Origin: Cliona cf. orientalis
Lineage: Eukaryota > Porifera > Demospongiae > Clionaida > Clionaidae
Direction: 5' to 3'
Assembly (NCBI GenBank): GCA_963930775.1
Contig: OZ005705.1
Coordinates: forward strand, 6,386,001 to 6,450,000
DNA: 64,000 bases
Shown here: positions 10,931-23,612 of the stretch, one piece after another
How positions within the stretch are numbered: the first letter of the stretch is position 1
Layout of the letters: every line of letters begins with the position of its first letter
Made by a program: the position numbers and the translations under genes
The notes under the pieces: generated by a model
Told to the model about the DNA's origin: nothing
The model's database searches: none
What the model saw: only the letters and a program-made list of their open reading frames with translations

Positions 10931-13900
10931 TCATCGATGCATGCATGCCTGTACCTTCCTAACTGCTGCAAATGCTTGTCCAAATCCCTGGCAGATCTGC
11001 AGCTGTGAGGCAATCCAGTCTGGTAGCTTCTCCCTCACACTGCTCCTGGCATAGCGCTGGTCCACCAACACAATGCTGGCGTAGTCCCTGGCATGTCTGA
11101 TGGATCGACCGATGGACTGGTTGACTGCCTTCATGCATAGGTTCTCATAGTGCACTTGCCCTGCTGGTCTACCATCTGGAGAAGCTAGCTACAATATCAT
11201 GAAGTTAATATTGACATACTGGTATTAATATTATACCCTGCATGCTAATACACTAACTACACTACACTATTCATTAAAGATTTTACAGCATAGTGTTTGC
11301 AGTAATGAATACCATTACTAGTGCTGTTTGCAGTAATGAATATATGTGTGCACCTATAGTAGAGATGGTGGATTCTTGCATTTTGCAGTAGGAGAGTTCA
11401 AAGTTGAGCAATTCTGATTGCACATAATATATGGAGTTATGTGGTGATAAAATTTTTATACCAATATGGAATGTATTTATGCAAAAAAATCAATTTGGCC
11501 ATAGTGCCCCTAATCCTCCATTTCTACTCTAGGCGCACACATATACCGTCCATTACTAGTGCTGTTTACTCAGTAATAAACATACTATGTAACATCTTTA
11601 CCCAGTAATGAATACCATTACTATTACCGTACCCTCGCGAAAGAGGGCCCACTACGGAATGTCGGCCCACCCCCCACTTTGGGCTCAATTTCCTGCTAAG
11701 GTCTATAGTGTTTACTCGAATATGCGCCCATGCGTAGCTGCCCTTGAAAGCGCAGCTCAAATACATGAAATGGTTGGACTGTACTTCGAATAATCTATGT
11801 AAGATCGATAAGTAACGTGCTAAACAGCCGTAAAACTAAGCCTGGCTAACTATATGCCACGTTTCAGCACAAACAAACGATCGTACACGGCTAGCGATCG
11901 TAGCCACGCCCACTGAATACGGCTGCACTCAACGATACACTGTGTAGTATCGCGGCCGCCCTTGCTCTGGATTGGTAACCATGCTTGAATATGGCTGTAG
12001 CCGCTGCTACTACTCAAATTATGAAGCTAGCGTGGGTAGCTTACCTGGGCGCTCTTTCGAGTATAAACGCGATGCTGATACCTCGAATATCGGCCCATCC
12101 CCCAATTTTGGCCCAATGTAAGGTACACCGCCCATGGGCCCTCTTTCGCGAGGGTACGGTATTAGCAGAACAGTAATGAATACCATTATTGAGTCATCAT
12201 CCCCAAACTGCGGAAAATAGCCAAGTCATATTCAGTAACACTGGTGCATGCAGCACTAACCATGTTGGCATTGAGGTAGTCCATTTTCTCCTTGAGCTCT
12301 GGGGACTTGAGGTTGGGATACGGCAGCCCCACCATCACTATGCACCTGTTTGAGGAAATACAACATAACTGATAGTTTGTCTAGATTACTGTATATACAC
12401 ATTCCATACCTTCCCAGATCATCGGAGAAGTTGATTCCTTCACTGAGCTTTCCTCCCACCACACAGAGCATAAGAGCTCCACTCACTCCACCAGCAACAC
12501 TACCAGCCCTATTGAACTGCAGTCAAAGCTTGGTAGTAGTCTACATACTTTCCTATAACAATAAGGATGTCACAAATTCTCACCTCTATGCACCTTGCAT
12601 ACAGTGATAATACTGCATCAACCTGTGATGCCAATTTGGGCTCACGGAATACCTGGAAGGGGCAAGAACCATACTCCTTACAGTAGTCTACTCCTACAAA
12701 TTAACTGTCACTTAACTGTGGAAAAAGACTAAAAAATGGCTATGCAGTTTACAGCACTCCCATGCAAGAACATATTAAGTACATGTACTTCCATGTGTGG
12801 ACATCGGTGCATGTACTACCTGCTTCCATGAGTGATGGCCAGTACTGACACAGGTTATTTCCAATGTGTCCTAGGAATGCCCTATGTTTCAGGACTAAAG
12901 GGGCATCTTAGGTATTCCCATGCAAGACCACATTATTATTAAGTACATGTACTTCCATGTGTGGACATCAGTGCCATATACATGTACATGTATTATAGCC
13001 CAGCACCCTGATCATGTGTGGACACTCCTACTGACTCACTGACACAGGTTATTCTTATGTTTCAGGACTGAAGGGACATCTTAGGTATTCCAATGCAAGA
13101 CTATGTGTGTACTTCCATGTGTGGACATCAGTGCCATATACATGTACAGTGGACTCTCCGAATAACGGACACCTTGGTACATAGGCTTCTGTCCTTTATT
13201 CGGGGTATGTCCTTTATTGGGGTGTTTTACTTTAGTCAACCCCCACTTCATCTAATATTAATTTTATAGCCTATAATTCATTGTTATAAAGAAATTCATG
13301 ACATATTCAAGTGTTTTCATGATATAATTTGTATGGCTAGCTACTTGCCATTTGAGCATGCAAGTAAAGCAGTGGCTGTTGTCATTACTATAGCTAGACA
13401 AAGTACTACCGTTTTGTAGAGTGTCTAGATGTATTGCTGTCTTATTATTTTTGTATAGATTGTTAATAATGCCATGAACTGCATGTAAGAAGGTCGTGGG
13501 CGGGGCTAGCCACACCCACCGCCGTCCGTTAATCGGAACGTTTTTTGTATAGTACTGTATTACTTCGTACAAGCTGCTGTGTCCGTTATCCGGAATTCGG
13601 AGGTTGTCCGCTATTCAGGTGCTGCTACTGTAATAAACATATGGAGATATCGGTTGGTACATATAGCAGTGTCCGTTATTTGGTAGAGGTCCGTTATTGG
13701 GAGTGTCCGTTAATAGAGAGTCCACTGTACATGTATTATAGCCCAGCACCCTGATCATGTGTGGACACTCCTACTGACTCACTGACACAGGTTATTCCTA
13801 TGTTTCAGGACTGAAGGGGCATCTTAGGTATTCCCATGCAAGACCATAATATTATTAAGTACATGTACTTCCATGTGTGGATATCAGTGCCATATACATG

Positions 13901-16900
13901 TACATGTATTATAGCCCAGCACCCTGATAGAAAGTATATTCACTCATGTATGGACACTCCTACTGACTCACTGATACAGGTTATTCCTGTTTCAGGACTG
14001 AAAGGGCATCTTAGGTATTCCCATGCAAGACCATAATAATATTATTAAGTACATGTACTTCCATGTGTGGACATCAGTGCCACTTACATGTACATGTATA
14101 TAGCCCAGCACCAGTATATTCACTCATGTATGGACACTCCTACTGACTCACTGATACAGGTTATTCCTATGTTTCAGGACTGAAAGGGCATCTTAGGTAT
14201 TCCCATGCAAGACCATGTGTGTATTTCCATGTGTGGACATCAGTGCCATATACATTTACATGTATTATAGCCCAGCACCCTGATCATGTGTAGACACTCC
14301 TACTGACTCACTGATACAGGTTATTCCTATGTTTCAGGACTGAAAGGGCATCTTAGGTATTCCCATGCAAGACCATGTGTGTACTTCCATGTGTGGACAT
14401 CAGTGCCATATACATGTACATTTATTATAGCCCAGCACCCTGATCATGTATGGACACTCCTACTGACTCACTGACACAGGTTATTCCTATGTTTCAGGAC
14501 TGAAGGGGCATCTTAGGTATTCCCATGCAAGACCATAATATTATTAAGTACATGTACTTCCATGTGTGGACATCAGTGCCACTTACATGTACATGTATAT
14601 AGCCCAGCACCAGTATATTCACTCATGTATGGACACTCCTACTGACTCACTGATACAGGTTATTCCTATGTTTCAGGACTGAAGGGACATCTTAGGTATT
14701 CCCATGCAAGACCATGTGTGTACTTCCATGTGTGGACATCAGTGCCATATACATGTACAGACTCAGGTATGATCCCATGCAATAATATTATTAAGTACAT
14801 GTACTTCCATGTGTGGACATCAGTGCCACTTACATGTACATGTATATAGCCCAGCACCAGTATATTCACTCATGTATGGACACTCCTACTGACTCACTGA
14901 TACAGGTTATTCCTATGTTTCAGGACTGAAGGGACATCTTAAGTATTCCAATGCAAGACCATGTGTGTACTTCCATGTGTGGACATCAGTGCCATATACA
15001 TGTACATGTATTATAGCCCAGCACCCTGATCATGTATGGACACTCCTACTGACTCAGGTATTCCCATGCAATAATATTATTAAGTACATGTACTTCCATG
15101 TGTGGACATTACATGTACATGTATATAGCCCAGCACCAGTATATTCACTCATGTATGGACACTCCTACTGACTCACTGATACAGGTTATTCCTATGTTTC
15201 AGGACTGAAGGGACATCTTAAGTATTCCAATGCAAGACTATGTGTGTACTTCCATGTGTGGACATCAGTGCCATATACATGTACATGTATTATAGTCCAG
15301 CACCCTGATCATGTGTGGACACTCCTACTGACTCACTGACACAGGTTATTCCTATGTTTCAGGACTGAAGGGGCATCTTAGGTATTCCCATGCAAGACCA
15401 TAATATTATTAAGTACATGTACTTCCATGTGTGGACATCAGTGCCATATACATGTACATGTATTATAGCCCAGCACCCTGATAGAAAGTATATTCACTCA
15501 TGTATGGACACTCCTACTGACTCACTGATACAGGTTATTCCCATGTTTCAGGACTGAAAGGGCATCTTAGGTATTCCCATGCAAGACCATGTGTGTACTT
15601 CCATGTGTGGACATCAGTGCCATATACATGTACATGTATTATAGCCCAGCACCCTGATCATGTGTGGACACTCCTACTGACTCACTGACACAGGTTATTC
15701 CTATGTGTACACACCTTCTTTTTCTTGCCAATCTTGTTGAGCAGGTTTGTCTCGGTCCACTGACTGTAGACCCTCTTCTCATAATCATAGGAAGGGAAGA
15801 AGCAGACCACACCCCCTGGAACCACAGTGCAAAGGTTGAGCAAAGCTCGCCCCAATTCATCAATCTAGCACAAGCTAAATAATAGGGGCTAAGAGAGCGC
15901 TAGAATGATACAATTTACCATGCTACTCCTGTCTCTGTTTTGAAAGTTGAACTCAAATGATTCCCCAGCAGGTCCTTTGCAGAGACACAGGGGTAGCAGG
16001 TGGCTGGGGGGAATCACATGACCTACACCATACACATAAAATTATTATGGTTGTAGTTGGTACTGATTATGGTAATATTATGGGCCCCAGATATAGTTGA
16101 AGTTGGTGATAATTGTGGACCTAACTCTACCAGCTTACCACAGGAAAACTCCATTATCCTCTCAGGCTTGACACCAGCTGAGGAGAGAAGTTGGTCCTTA
16201 AACTCTGACACCTAAAATATCACAAATAGTACAGTATTATTACGCTAGTGTCATGTAATCTCACAGGTTGCATGGTCCCTCCAGCCACCACAACAGCCCT
16301 GGCCTCGCTCACAATGGATGTGAAGTGAAGGGAGGGGTTGAGAAGGAGAAACTTCAAGCTAGACCCAGACAGCAAGGCTGAAGATAAAATATAACATTCA
16401 AAATTAGTACTACACAGTTTCTCGAATAAAAAAAAGTTCAAGCCAAAAAGCAACTATATATTGCTAGTACCTTTCCTAGTAATGACAATCCTTCCATCTT
16501 TGTCGGCATTGGTGAGTGCCTGAAGGAAGGACTCTATCAGCATGAGGGGGGAGTTCATCTGATGGGTGGAACCGGGGTGAGATGCGACAGGCTTCTTCTC
16601 CACAGCTGCAGACTGCACTGCTGTGATAATAGCTATTACTACTATGCAATATTGAAGGCTAATACGACTTATGATAATTACCTGTGTCACCGGAAGTGAT
16701 AGCTGTTTCAAAGTAGCGATCAACAAATCCATTTAACTATTAAAAGATATGGTAAGGGATACGTTGCTTTGTATCAAGTGCTTTCCATGCTTTTCAATTT
16801 TGCATGAGAAATAATATTATTGTGCAAAGTCAAAAATCATGGGAAAGTCATGGTACATGTATGAGGTTACGTCAAAACTTATTCTTGTACACGCTAGCTA

Positions 16901-19900
16901 ACACTGTTAATTCACCTTACCTTCTTAGAGATCTGGCTTCGCTGGCAGTACCTGAGGACTTTGAAGAAGTTGACGTTGTCCAGGTGAGAGGTGAAGAGAA
17001 AGTCATTCAACTTGAGAAGCCGTGTCTCTTCAATTCCACCCATTTCCTTTCTAGCTCCACCCACTTCCTTTCCAATGGTAGAAGGCTTTTTTACTGGTGA
17101 AAATTTAATATAATATTATGGTCTGGATTTGGGACTCTGTTGTTGATCAAGTGACCTCACCCTCCATCAACTTTATGAAGCTGTTCAGTATGTGCAGCAG
17201 TTGATTGATGTACATCAAATTTTTAGCTTTCAGTCGTGATCTGGACAAAATTATCAGTGCTGGTATGTTTACAGCAATCACACACCACCCATTCACGTCC
17301 GTAGGAAGTGCATTCATTCTATATACAAATTCAGTGGAAAATTGGTATCAACACTCACTTGTATCTCTCCATGTACTGTGATAACTGGGAATGAGATTTG
17401 GAAACCTGGATGCGAATATGAATTCAAATACATGTATCAATTCACTATTGCTCCCTATCCTTGTTCCCAGGCTCTCCCTCTCCTTTTCTCATTTTTTCGT
17501 GTGCATGAATATTAGTGAAATTCAATATTCGTGTGTATAAAGAAGGGAGAAAGGAGGAGAGCCTGGGAACGAGGGTAATTGCTCCCTACATGTGCTCCAG
17601 TGACATCGACCGAGTAGACGCTAGCGATGGTGTCCAGGAGGTTGTGTGCTTCATCAATGATGACGACGTTCCCCTTCAGCTTGACCCCAACGGCCTCACG
17701 GGTTGGGCCATGGAGGAGGGTGTTGTAGGGGAGAACTACAAGCTGGGAGAGAGGGAGACTGGTGTTAATGGAGGAATCAAAACAAACGTCGTAAATATTA
17801 TATTATTAATACTACCTGAATTACCCCCCATAAAACTATCATAATACTATTCCCTATCACTCCTGCATGAGAATATCCAAATATTATGGCTGTGGAGATG
17901 TATATACATGTAATCTTAGTGGTAGTATTATATTGTTCATGGTTAGTTGCACATAGACTTAGATTGATTACATAGCCAGAAGTTCTATATAAACATAACA
18001 TACAGACCTGAGCAGCTGGTATAGCATAGCGTACTCCATAGTAAGGGCAAGCTCCCAGTTCCCTACCAACGGATACCAGTTGCTCAATGTCCTGTACTTG
18101 AGCCTGTACAGATCAAGGTATAATATTATAACATCATTCAAAGAGGCAGAAACACATAAACACTGGCATACCAGTGCTAAATCTCTGAAATTTTCCATGG
18201 GTCCTTGTTTGTAGAAGGGGCAACTTGCTGATTTGTTTGTCTTTCTTTTCTTTGCCTTAGCCCGCCCTTCAGTGTCTCTCTCTGGCTCTGAGATCAAATT
18301 TACCACATCAAGAAGATTGTGGCTGCTTCAACATAAAATATATACCTTTCTTTTTGTTTTTCTGCATCTCCAGGCACCTGTCATTGATTAGTGTTATAGA
18401 CCTTAGTCTTCTCACCTCCTCATTAATACACAGGTTCTAAAAATAATATTTGTGGTCATTGAGTACTGTTAATTTTAGTACTGGTTAACTACCTGCCTAG
18501 ATCCTAGTGTGACCACGCTGACGGTATCTCCATATGGGCTTTTCTGTACCTCTCTCACAAACTGGGCCAGCTGGGTGTGTGTCCTACTGCAGTAGTAGAT
18601 CTGAAAGTGATGATTGTCCACCTATTACATACTAAATTTCAGCCTATAATATAGCCGTAACTGCCTTGTCTCCAAGCACTTTCACACAGCTGACTATCAT
18701 TGCTACTTGCACATATTGTTCCATACTTTAAAAATTAAACTTGTTCCCCAGCACTTTCACATTTAAAAAATATGTATGACTTACTTTCCTGACATGCTCT
18801 TCTTCCAGATCATCTTCCGAATCAGAGCTGCATTGAGTTTCTCAGTAACAGTGTGCTCGCTAATATTATACCCTCATGCATGCATGGAGGCAACTCTCAC
18901 TTTCCCTGTGCCTTGCATTCCTCATCACTGAAGTACTCTTGTACAACGATGTCGTCATCAACACTGGGTCCGCCCACCCCAGAGGACCCTGATTTTGCCT
19001 CAGCTAGCATTTTCTCTACCTCCATATCCGTGGGGGATCCTTCACGCTGCAACAAAAAGAAAATTGGTGGCTGTTATAATATACTCATAACTGAATAGAG
19101 ACCCTCAAAATGTACAGTGTGTGAGTGGGTTAAGTTTGAGAATTTAAATGTCATGAATATCATTAAGTATTCTGGTGGGATTTCCTCTGGGAGAATCCCT
19201 GCACATGTGCGTCTATACATGTACCTTTCTCTTGATGCTCCACCTGGTGGTTCCATGTTCATCCTTCAGCTTCTTGATCCTGGCCTCCCTCCTTGCCTTC
19301 TTGTTCATCTCCTCCTTCAGTTTATGGAGGGCTTCCCTCTCACTGCGCTCCTTCTCATAGGCAGCAAACCAGTCCAATTCTACAAAACATAATCACTCTT
19401 GAAGCACTTGAGACTTCAAGTAGAAAATACAGTGGCAGCCTTCTGCACTCCAATTCCAACATGGAAAAACCAGAACAAGACATGGGGATGAGGCTAATCT
19501 ACCATACATCAAGTATTTTGTTTCCATAAGCATATTAATGCTCGGCGCGCATGCGCACGAGGGTTACGGTAGTCCATTTGTTTGTCTGTTTATTTGTTTG
19601 TTTGTTACCAGTCTACTGCCTGCTTAAGACATTTATACAACAAAATGAACATATCAGCCAATTTTCGCCGAACTCTAAAGGTTTTCAACTAAGGGATTTC
19701 ACTAAAAAGCTTTCTCTCACGAGTTATAGCTTATTCTTCATTTTTAGCATAGCAAAGTCAGCCATTTTTCATTCCCAGTACTGTAAACTAGGGTTAAATC
19801 CCCTCCGTATACTACTTGTGGTAATGTCTATAACCATATATGGCTACAGGATAACAGTTCATAGGCCAGGCTCTACAGGGCAAACTCAATTGCGCAATCC

Positions 19901-20819
19901 GTACCTGCCACGTGGCAGTGCTCCTGCAGTGTCTAATAAATTAAATGCTCACCGTTCATCCTGATCACATGTACACCTGGGTTCGAGACTATACTATAGA
20001 TCATAGCTTATGGTCTCATCTTAGAATTGAGTGAGTTGCATACATATAGTCACCATCCTGTCATAGCTCTTGGTTGTATGTGTATCTTTATATGACAGTA
20101 GCTATCCAGTGCAGTCAACATGAGTCTAGCAGCCTGGCCAGCATTGCTGTTTTAAATTATTGTGTTAGCTGGTTAGTATTTCAGAGCCACATAGCTACTG
20201 CATCAGCACAATTATTGTAGCACTACAACAATAGCCAAAATGTCGTATTCATCACAAAACTACTAGACTAAGTATATTTACCACCAAATTATCCTGATTT
20301 GTAATCTTAGCGCCATATCTACCATCAACATTCACTGTTAAACGCTGCATTTGCACTGAGTGTTCTGCACTTTAGTGCTCTAGTTTTTATAAGTAGCCTA
20401 CGTTAACACCTTGTGTTGTTGCCTCAGTGCTTTTGGTGGTAGGTGTATCACCTTTCTCCTCTCCACTGCCATTGAGGGCTGAGGCGGTGGCTCCAGGCTC
20501 GGGCTCCAGTGCTGAGGGAGGCAGTTCCCCAGCAAGCACAGCTTCTATTCTAGCCTTGTCTCTTTCTTCACTGTCCACCAGCCACCTCAGGGCACCGCAT
20601 ATCATACTCAAAGATTTTCCCTTGAAAGGAAGGAACGCAATAGCAGCAAATAGTAAACATTTCGAGTCAATTTACTGTTCCTGTTGGGCTCTCGAAGATT
20701 CCAATGGCACCTCGCTCTAAGGTGAGATAGAGCTGCTTCATGAAATCCTTTTGGATGCCATAGGGCTGGAAAGGGAATGGAAACTCTCCTGGAGGCTCCA
20801 GCTGTTTTGAGGAGGCCAT
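10931..20819 (-). CDS. DDX11: DDX11/CHL1 (ChlR1) Fe-S superfamily 2 DNA helicase
   Basis: XPD-family 5'-3' DNA helicase needed for sister-chromatid cohesion and replication-fork processing in the nucleus. Start at 20819 (M-A-S-S-K-Q-L). Exon 1 (20819-20676) ends in E-S-P-T-G-T and exon 2 (20625-20410) begins G-K-S-L-S, so an intron splits the Walker A motif. Further exons run to the stop at 10931. Seen are [10 protein letters not shown], the four Fe-S cysteines (N-L-C, N-D-R-C, C-P-F-Y, C-P-Y-Y), the D-E-A-H box with [36 protein letters not shown] and Q-S-I-G-R-S-I-R-H. This is co-linear with human DDX11. Introns are swollen by repeats: the satellite at 12755-15705, a TIR element at 11635-12161 and a MITE at 17456-17577. 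It is head-to-head with PGK. Confidence 0.93.
11635..12161. mobile_element. Non-autonomous TIR element in a DDX11 intron
   Basis: A 527-bp element bounded by a perfect 27-bp inverted repeat: left arm 11635-11661 beginning TACCGTACCCTCGCG, right arm 12135-12161. Taking the outermost T/A as host, ATT flanks both sides, a possible 3-bp target duplication. Both sides also carry copies of CAGTAATGAATACCATTA, so the element lies in an older short repeat. No transposase is encoded. The superfamily is uncertain. Confidence 0.75.
12755..15705. repeat. Satellite array (~160-190 bp unit) inside a DDX11 intron
   Basis: About fifteen imperfect tandem copies. Landmarks are CTACTGACTCACTGA, GGTTATTCCTATGTTTCAGG, GGCATCTTAGGTATTCCCATG, ACTTCCATGTGTGGACATCA and the palindromic ACATGTACATGT followed by a TATAGCCCAGCACC block. 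Units vary by internal deletion, and some carry an extra AATATTATTAAG or GATAGAAAGTATATTCACTC segment. On the DDX11 strand the array starts only about 7 bases after the GTGTGT donor of the exon ending near 15714. A pogo-like MITE sits in one unit. Confidence 0.92.
13147..13727. mobile_element. Pogo/Tigger-like MITE in the satellite array
   Basis: A 581-bp element with 12-bp perfect terminal inverted repeats CAGTGGACTCTC / GAGAGTCCACTG, extended imperfectly through AACGGACAC, and a TA target duplication (13145-13146 and 13728-13729). The empty site is visible in neighbouring satellite units as TACATGTACATGTATTATAG. Internal GTCCGTTAT motifs recur. No transposase frame is present. The CAGT start and TA duplication fit the pogo group of Tc1/mariner; the assignment is inferred. 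Confidence 0.8.
17456..17577. mobile_element. MULE-like MITE with 9-bp target duplication, 12 bp inside a DDX11 intron
   Basis: A 122-bp element with TIRs TATCCTTGTTCCCAGGC / (reverse) TACCCTCGTTCCCAGGC and a perfect 9-bp direct repeat ATTGCTCCC at 17447-17455 and 17578-17586. On the DDX11 strand the exon ends at 17590 and the right-hand repeat occupies intron positions +4 to +12 directly after the donor GTA. The intron is 184 bp (17406-17589); without the element and one repeat it would be about 53 bp. Confidence 0.82.
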
Positions 20820-20967
20820 GAGTGAGAGGAATAATATGGTACGGGTCGACAGATCAACTAATATAATTTCCCGCCAAATCTAAGCACGCGCCGCGCGCGT
20901 GTCAAATCTGGCGCGTGGGCAGACATGCTGAACTCTAGCTGAACTTTGTGTTTGATACTGCATAGCA
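20820..20967. promoter_or_regulatory. Divergent DDX11/PGK promoter
   Basis: Only 148 bp separates the two ATGs. The interval is CpG rich, with CACGCGCCGCGCGCGTG around 20885 and a TTTCCCGCC-like E2F-type stretch on one strand (20864-20880). No TATA box is obvious. Confidence 0.5.
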
Positions 20968-23147
20968 ATGGCTTTCAACAAACTGAGCTTGGATGGCGTC
21001 GATCTGAAGGATAAGAGAGTCTTAATGAGGTACGTTTATACATCAAATACACCGTAGATCAGTATCCTTCACCGATCGACCGTGATGCTTTTTCTGTAGG
21101 GTGGATTTCAACGTCCCTCTAGACGGAAAAACCATCACCAGCAATCAGAGGTGAGCTGAGTATGGTCAGAAACATCAATTATTTTATTTTTTATAATTTT
21201 TTATCATGGCTAGGATCGTAGCTGCACTGCCTAGCATCCGCTATGCCCTGGAGAACGGAGCCAAGTGTGTGGTGCTAATGAGCCACCTGGGACGACCGGA
21301 CGGACAGAGGAAGGACAAGTTCTCCCTCGCACCTGTCGCAGACGAACTCAAAAAACAACTTGGAAAGTAAATTAAAAAAAAGTCATGCACCATACTACAT
21401 GCATGTCTCTATATATTAAACTGCTGTATTCTGTGTGGTGCGTGTGTGTGCAGGGATGTGACCTTTCTCAGTGACTGTGTTGGTCCTGAGGTGGAGGCTG
21501 CCTGTGCTAATCCTGCCTCAGGTAAGCAGTGATTTTTTAATTCATGAAAGGTTTGTCTTCTGCTACCAATTCTCAGGCAAACCAATTACCAGTAAGCACA
21601 CGCGCACAATATGCACACCTGAGGCCATAATAGTATATCAATACTTGTATGCACGTGCACATCACATGTACATGTACGCATCGACCACACTCGTGCTCTG
21701 CCTCACAGGAAGTGTTATTCTCCTTGAGAATCTCCGTTTCCACATTGAGGAGGAGGGTAAGGGAGTGGACAGCACTGGGAAGAAGATCAAGGCCAGCGCC
21801 GAGGCAGTGGAGACGTTCCGAGCATCCCTCACCAAGCTTGGTGATGTCTACGTCAACGATGCCTTTGGTACTGCCCACCGAGCACACAGCTCTATGGTAG
21901 GGGTCAACCTTCCCATCAGGGCCTCCGGCTTCCTCATGAAGAAGGAGCTGACGTACTTTGGCCAGGCTCTTGGCAACCCAAAGAGACCTTTTCTGGCCAT
22001 TCTTGGAGGGTGAGTACACACATAAAATGGTGTGACATTGTACACTTGCTATAGTAGAAAAGTTATTCATAGCCTCCATGTATTTATTGATCTGCAAACT
22101 ATTAAGAAATGAGCTGAATTTTCTTACATTTTGTATCATAGGGCAAAGGTCCATGACAAGATTCAGTTGATCAAAAATCTATTGGACAAGGTTGATGAGA
22201 TGATCATTGGAGGAGGAATGGCCTACACTTTCCTGAAGACTCTAAATGGAATGAAGGTTTGGTTAGTCAGTGCTTCTATTACACGAGTGAATGACGCTAA
22301 TTTTTTTTAGATTGGATCTTCTCTATTTGATGAGGAAGGGTCTACCATTGTTGGAGAGCTAATGGAAAAAGCCGAGAAGAAGGGAATTAAGATACACCTC
22401 CCTACTGATTTCATCACTGCTGACAAATTTGACAAAGATGCCACTGTAAGGCATTATGTTCACCTTCATCTAACTTTTTTCATATCTCCCCCCCCCCCCC
22501 CTTGCTCTCTCACTCCCTCCCCCTTAGGTTGGCAAAGCGACCCTAGACACTGGCATTCCTGATGGTTGGATGGGTCTTGATATTGGAGAGGAGTCCATTG
22601 CTACCTTCTCCACTGTCATAGAGCGAGCAGCCACCATTGTCTGGAATGGACCGGTGGGAGTATTTGAATTTGAAAAATTCGCAGCTGGTTCAAAAACTGT
22701 CCTGGAGACCATTGTCATAACAACAGAGAAGGGTGCCACCTCCATTATTGGTGAGATTCAAATAATATACCATAATGTGATATTTTATGCATGTGAAAAA
22801 ATTATATGAATCGGTCAAAACGGGTTTTATAATATAATATTATGTGTATGCGTAAGTTTCATGTATTGTAGTGTATGGTGTGATAATAATATTATTATAT
22901 TTATGCGACCGCCGCTTGACTCATAATAATATTATTATACTAATATTCACAAGCAATATTTTACTGTACTGTATCTATTTGTCTATAATATTATATAGGT
23001 GGTGGTGATACTGCTACATGTGCTCAGAAGTTTGGTATGGAGGACAAAGTGAGTCATGTGAGCACAGGGGGCGGGGCCAGCCTGGAGCTGCTGGAGGGCA
23101 AGGAGCTGCCAGGAGTCACTGCTCTCACTGATGCTGCCAAGCTATGA
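20968..23147 (+). CDS. PGK1: Phosphoglycerate kinase
   Basis: Glycolytic enzyme transferring phosphate from 1,3-bisphosphoglycerate to ADP in the cytosol. A complete gene of about nine short exons starts at M-A-F-N-K-L-S and ends at D-A-A-K-L followed by TGA. Exon 1 is 20968-21029 and carries K-R-V-L-M-R; then V-D-F-N-V-P-L, the S-H-L-G-R-P substrate loop, and L-L-E-N-L-R-F-H. Next are [38 protein letters not shown] and [10 protein letters not shown]. The order and length (about 415 residues) match animal PGK. An AATAAA near 23241 is a likely poly(A) signal. Confidence 0.96.
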
Positions 23148-23531
23148 GCTGAGCTGCTCATTGATTTAGTGTGTCCATTAGATAATATTCTATTATTATA
23201 GACTATAATATATTATGTACATGTCATATACGTAGTCGATAATAAATCTATGTTATTAGTTGCTGGCATCTTATATTATTAGTGATAGATTCAAGTTATA
23301 TGATAGTTAGCTGCAAGTGGAATTGTGAAATCAACATCTATTTTGGTAGCAGTCACTACTGATCCATTAACGTACTAGTGACCCTGTATCCCACAATTTG
23401 GGGTTGAAATTATGTTGCTATGGTAACCTGTACTATGCTAAAATTCTATCCTCACATGACATGTAATGACTAGTAACTGGAATACAAAAAAATGGCCACA
23501 ATATTATGCCTAAGGGCACCGCGTAAATATT

Positions 23532-23608
23532 CAGGGACTATACATTATCTTTCAGATGGACTGGAAACGCGCGCGCCGCCCTATTGCCGCCCTAATGTAT
23601 AGTCCCTG
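23532..23608. mobile_element. Short solo TIR element, CAGGGACTATACATTA family
   Basis: A 77-bp unit that begins CAGGGACTATACATTATC and ends TAATGTATAGTCCCTG, with a GC-rich centre. Its left half (through CTTTCAGATGGACTGGAAACG) repeats in the next, longer element, so it is an internally deleted relative placed beside it. Confidence 0.65.
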
Positions 23609-23612
23609 AAAT

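Noticed and set aside
12755..15705. Regularly spaced repeats as a CRISPR array
   Set aside because: Unit and 'spacer' both repeat, it lies in an animal gene intron, and there are no cas genes.
19945..19990. tRNA gene suggested by GGGTTCGAGAC
   Set aside because: A B-box-like string only; no A box at the right distance and no paired stems.
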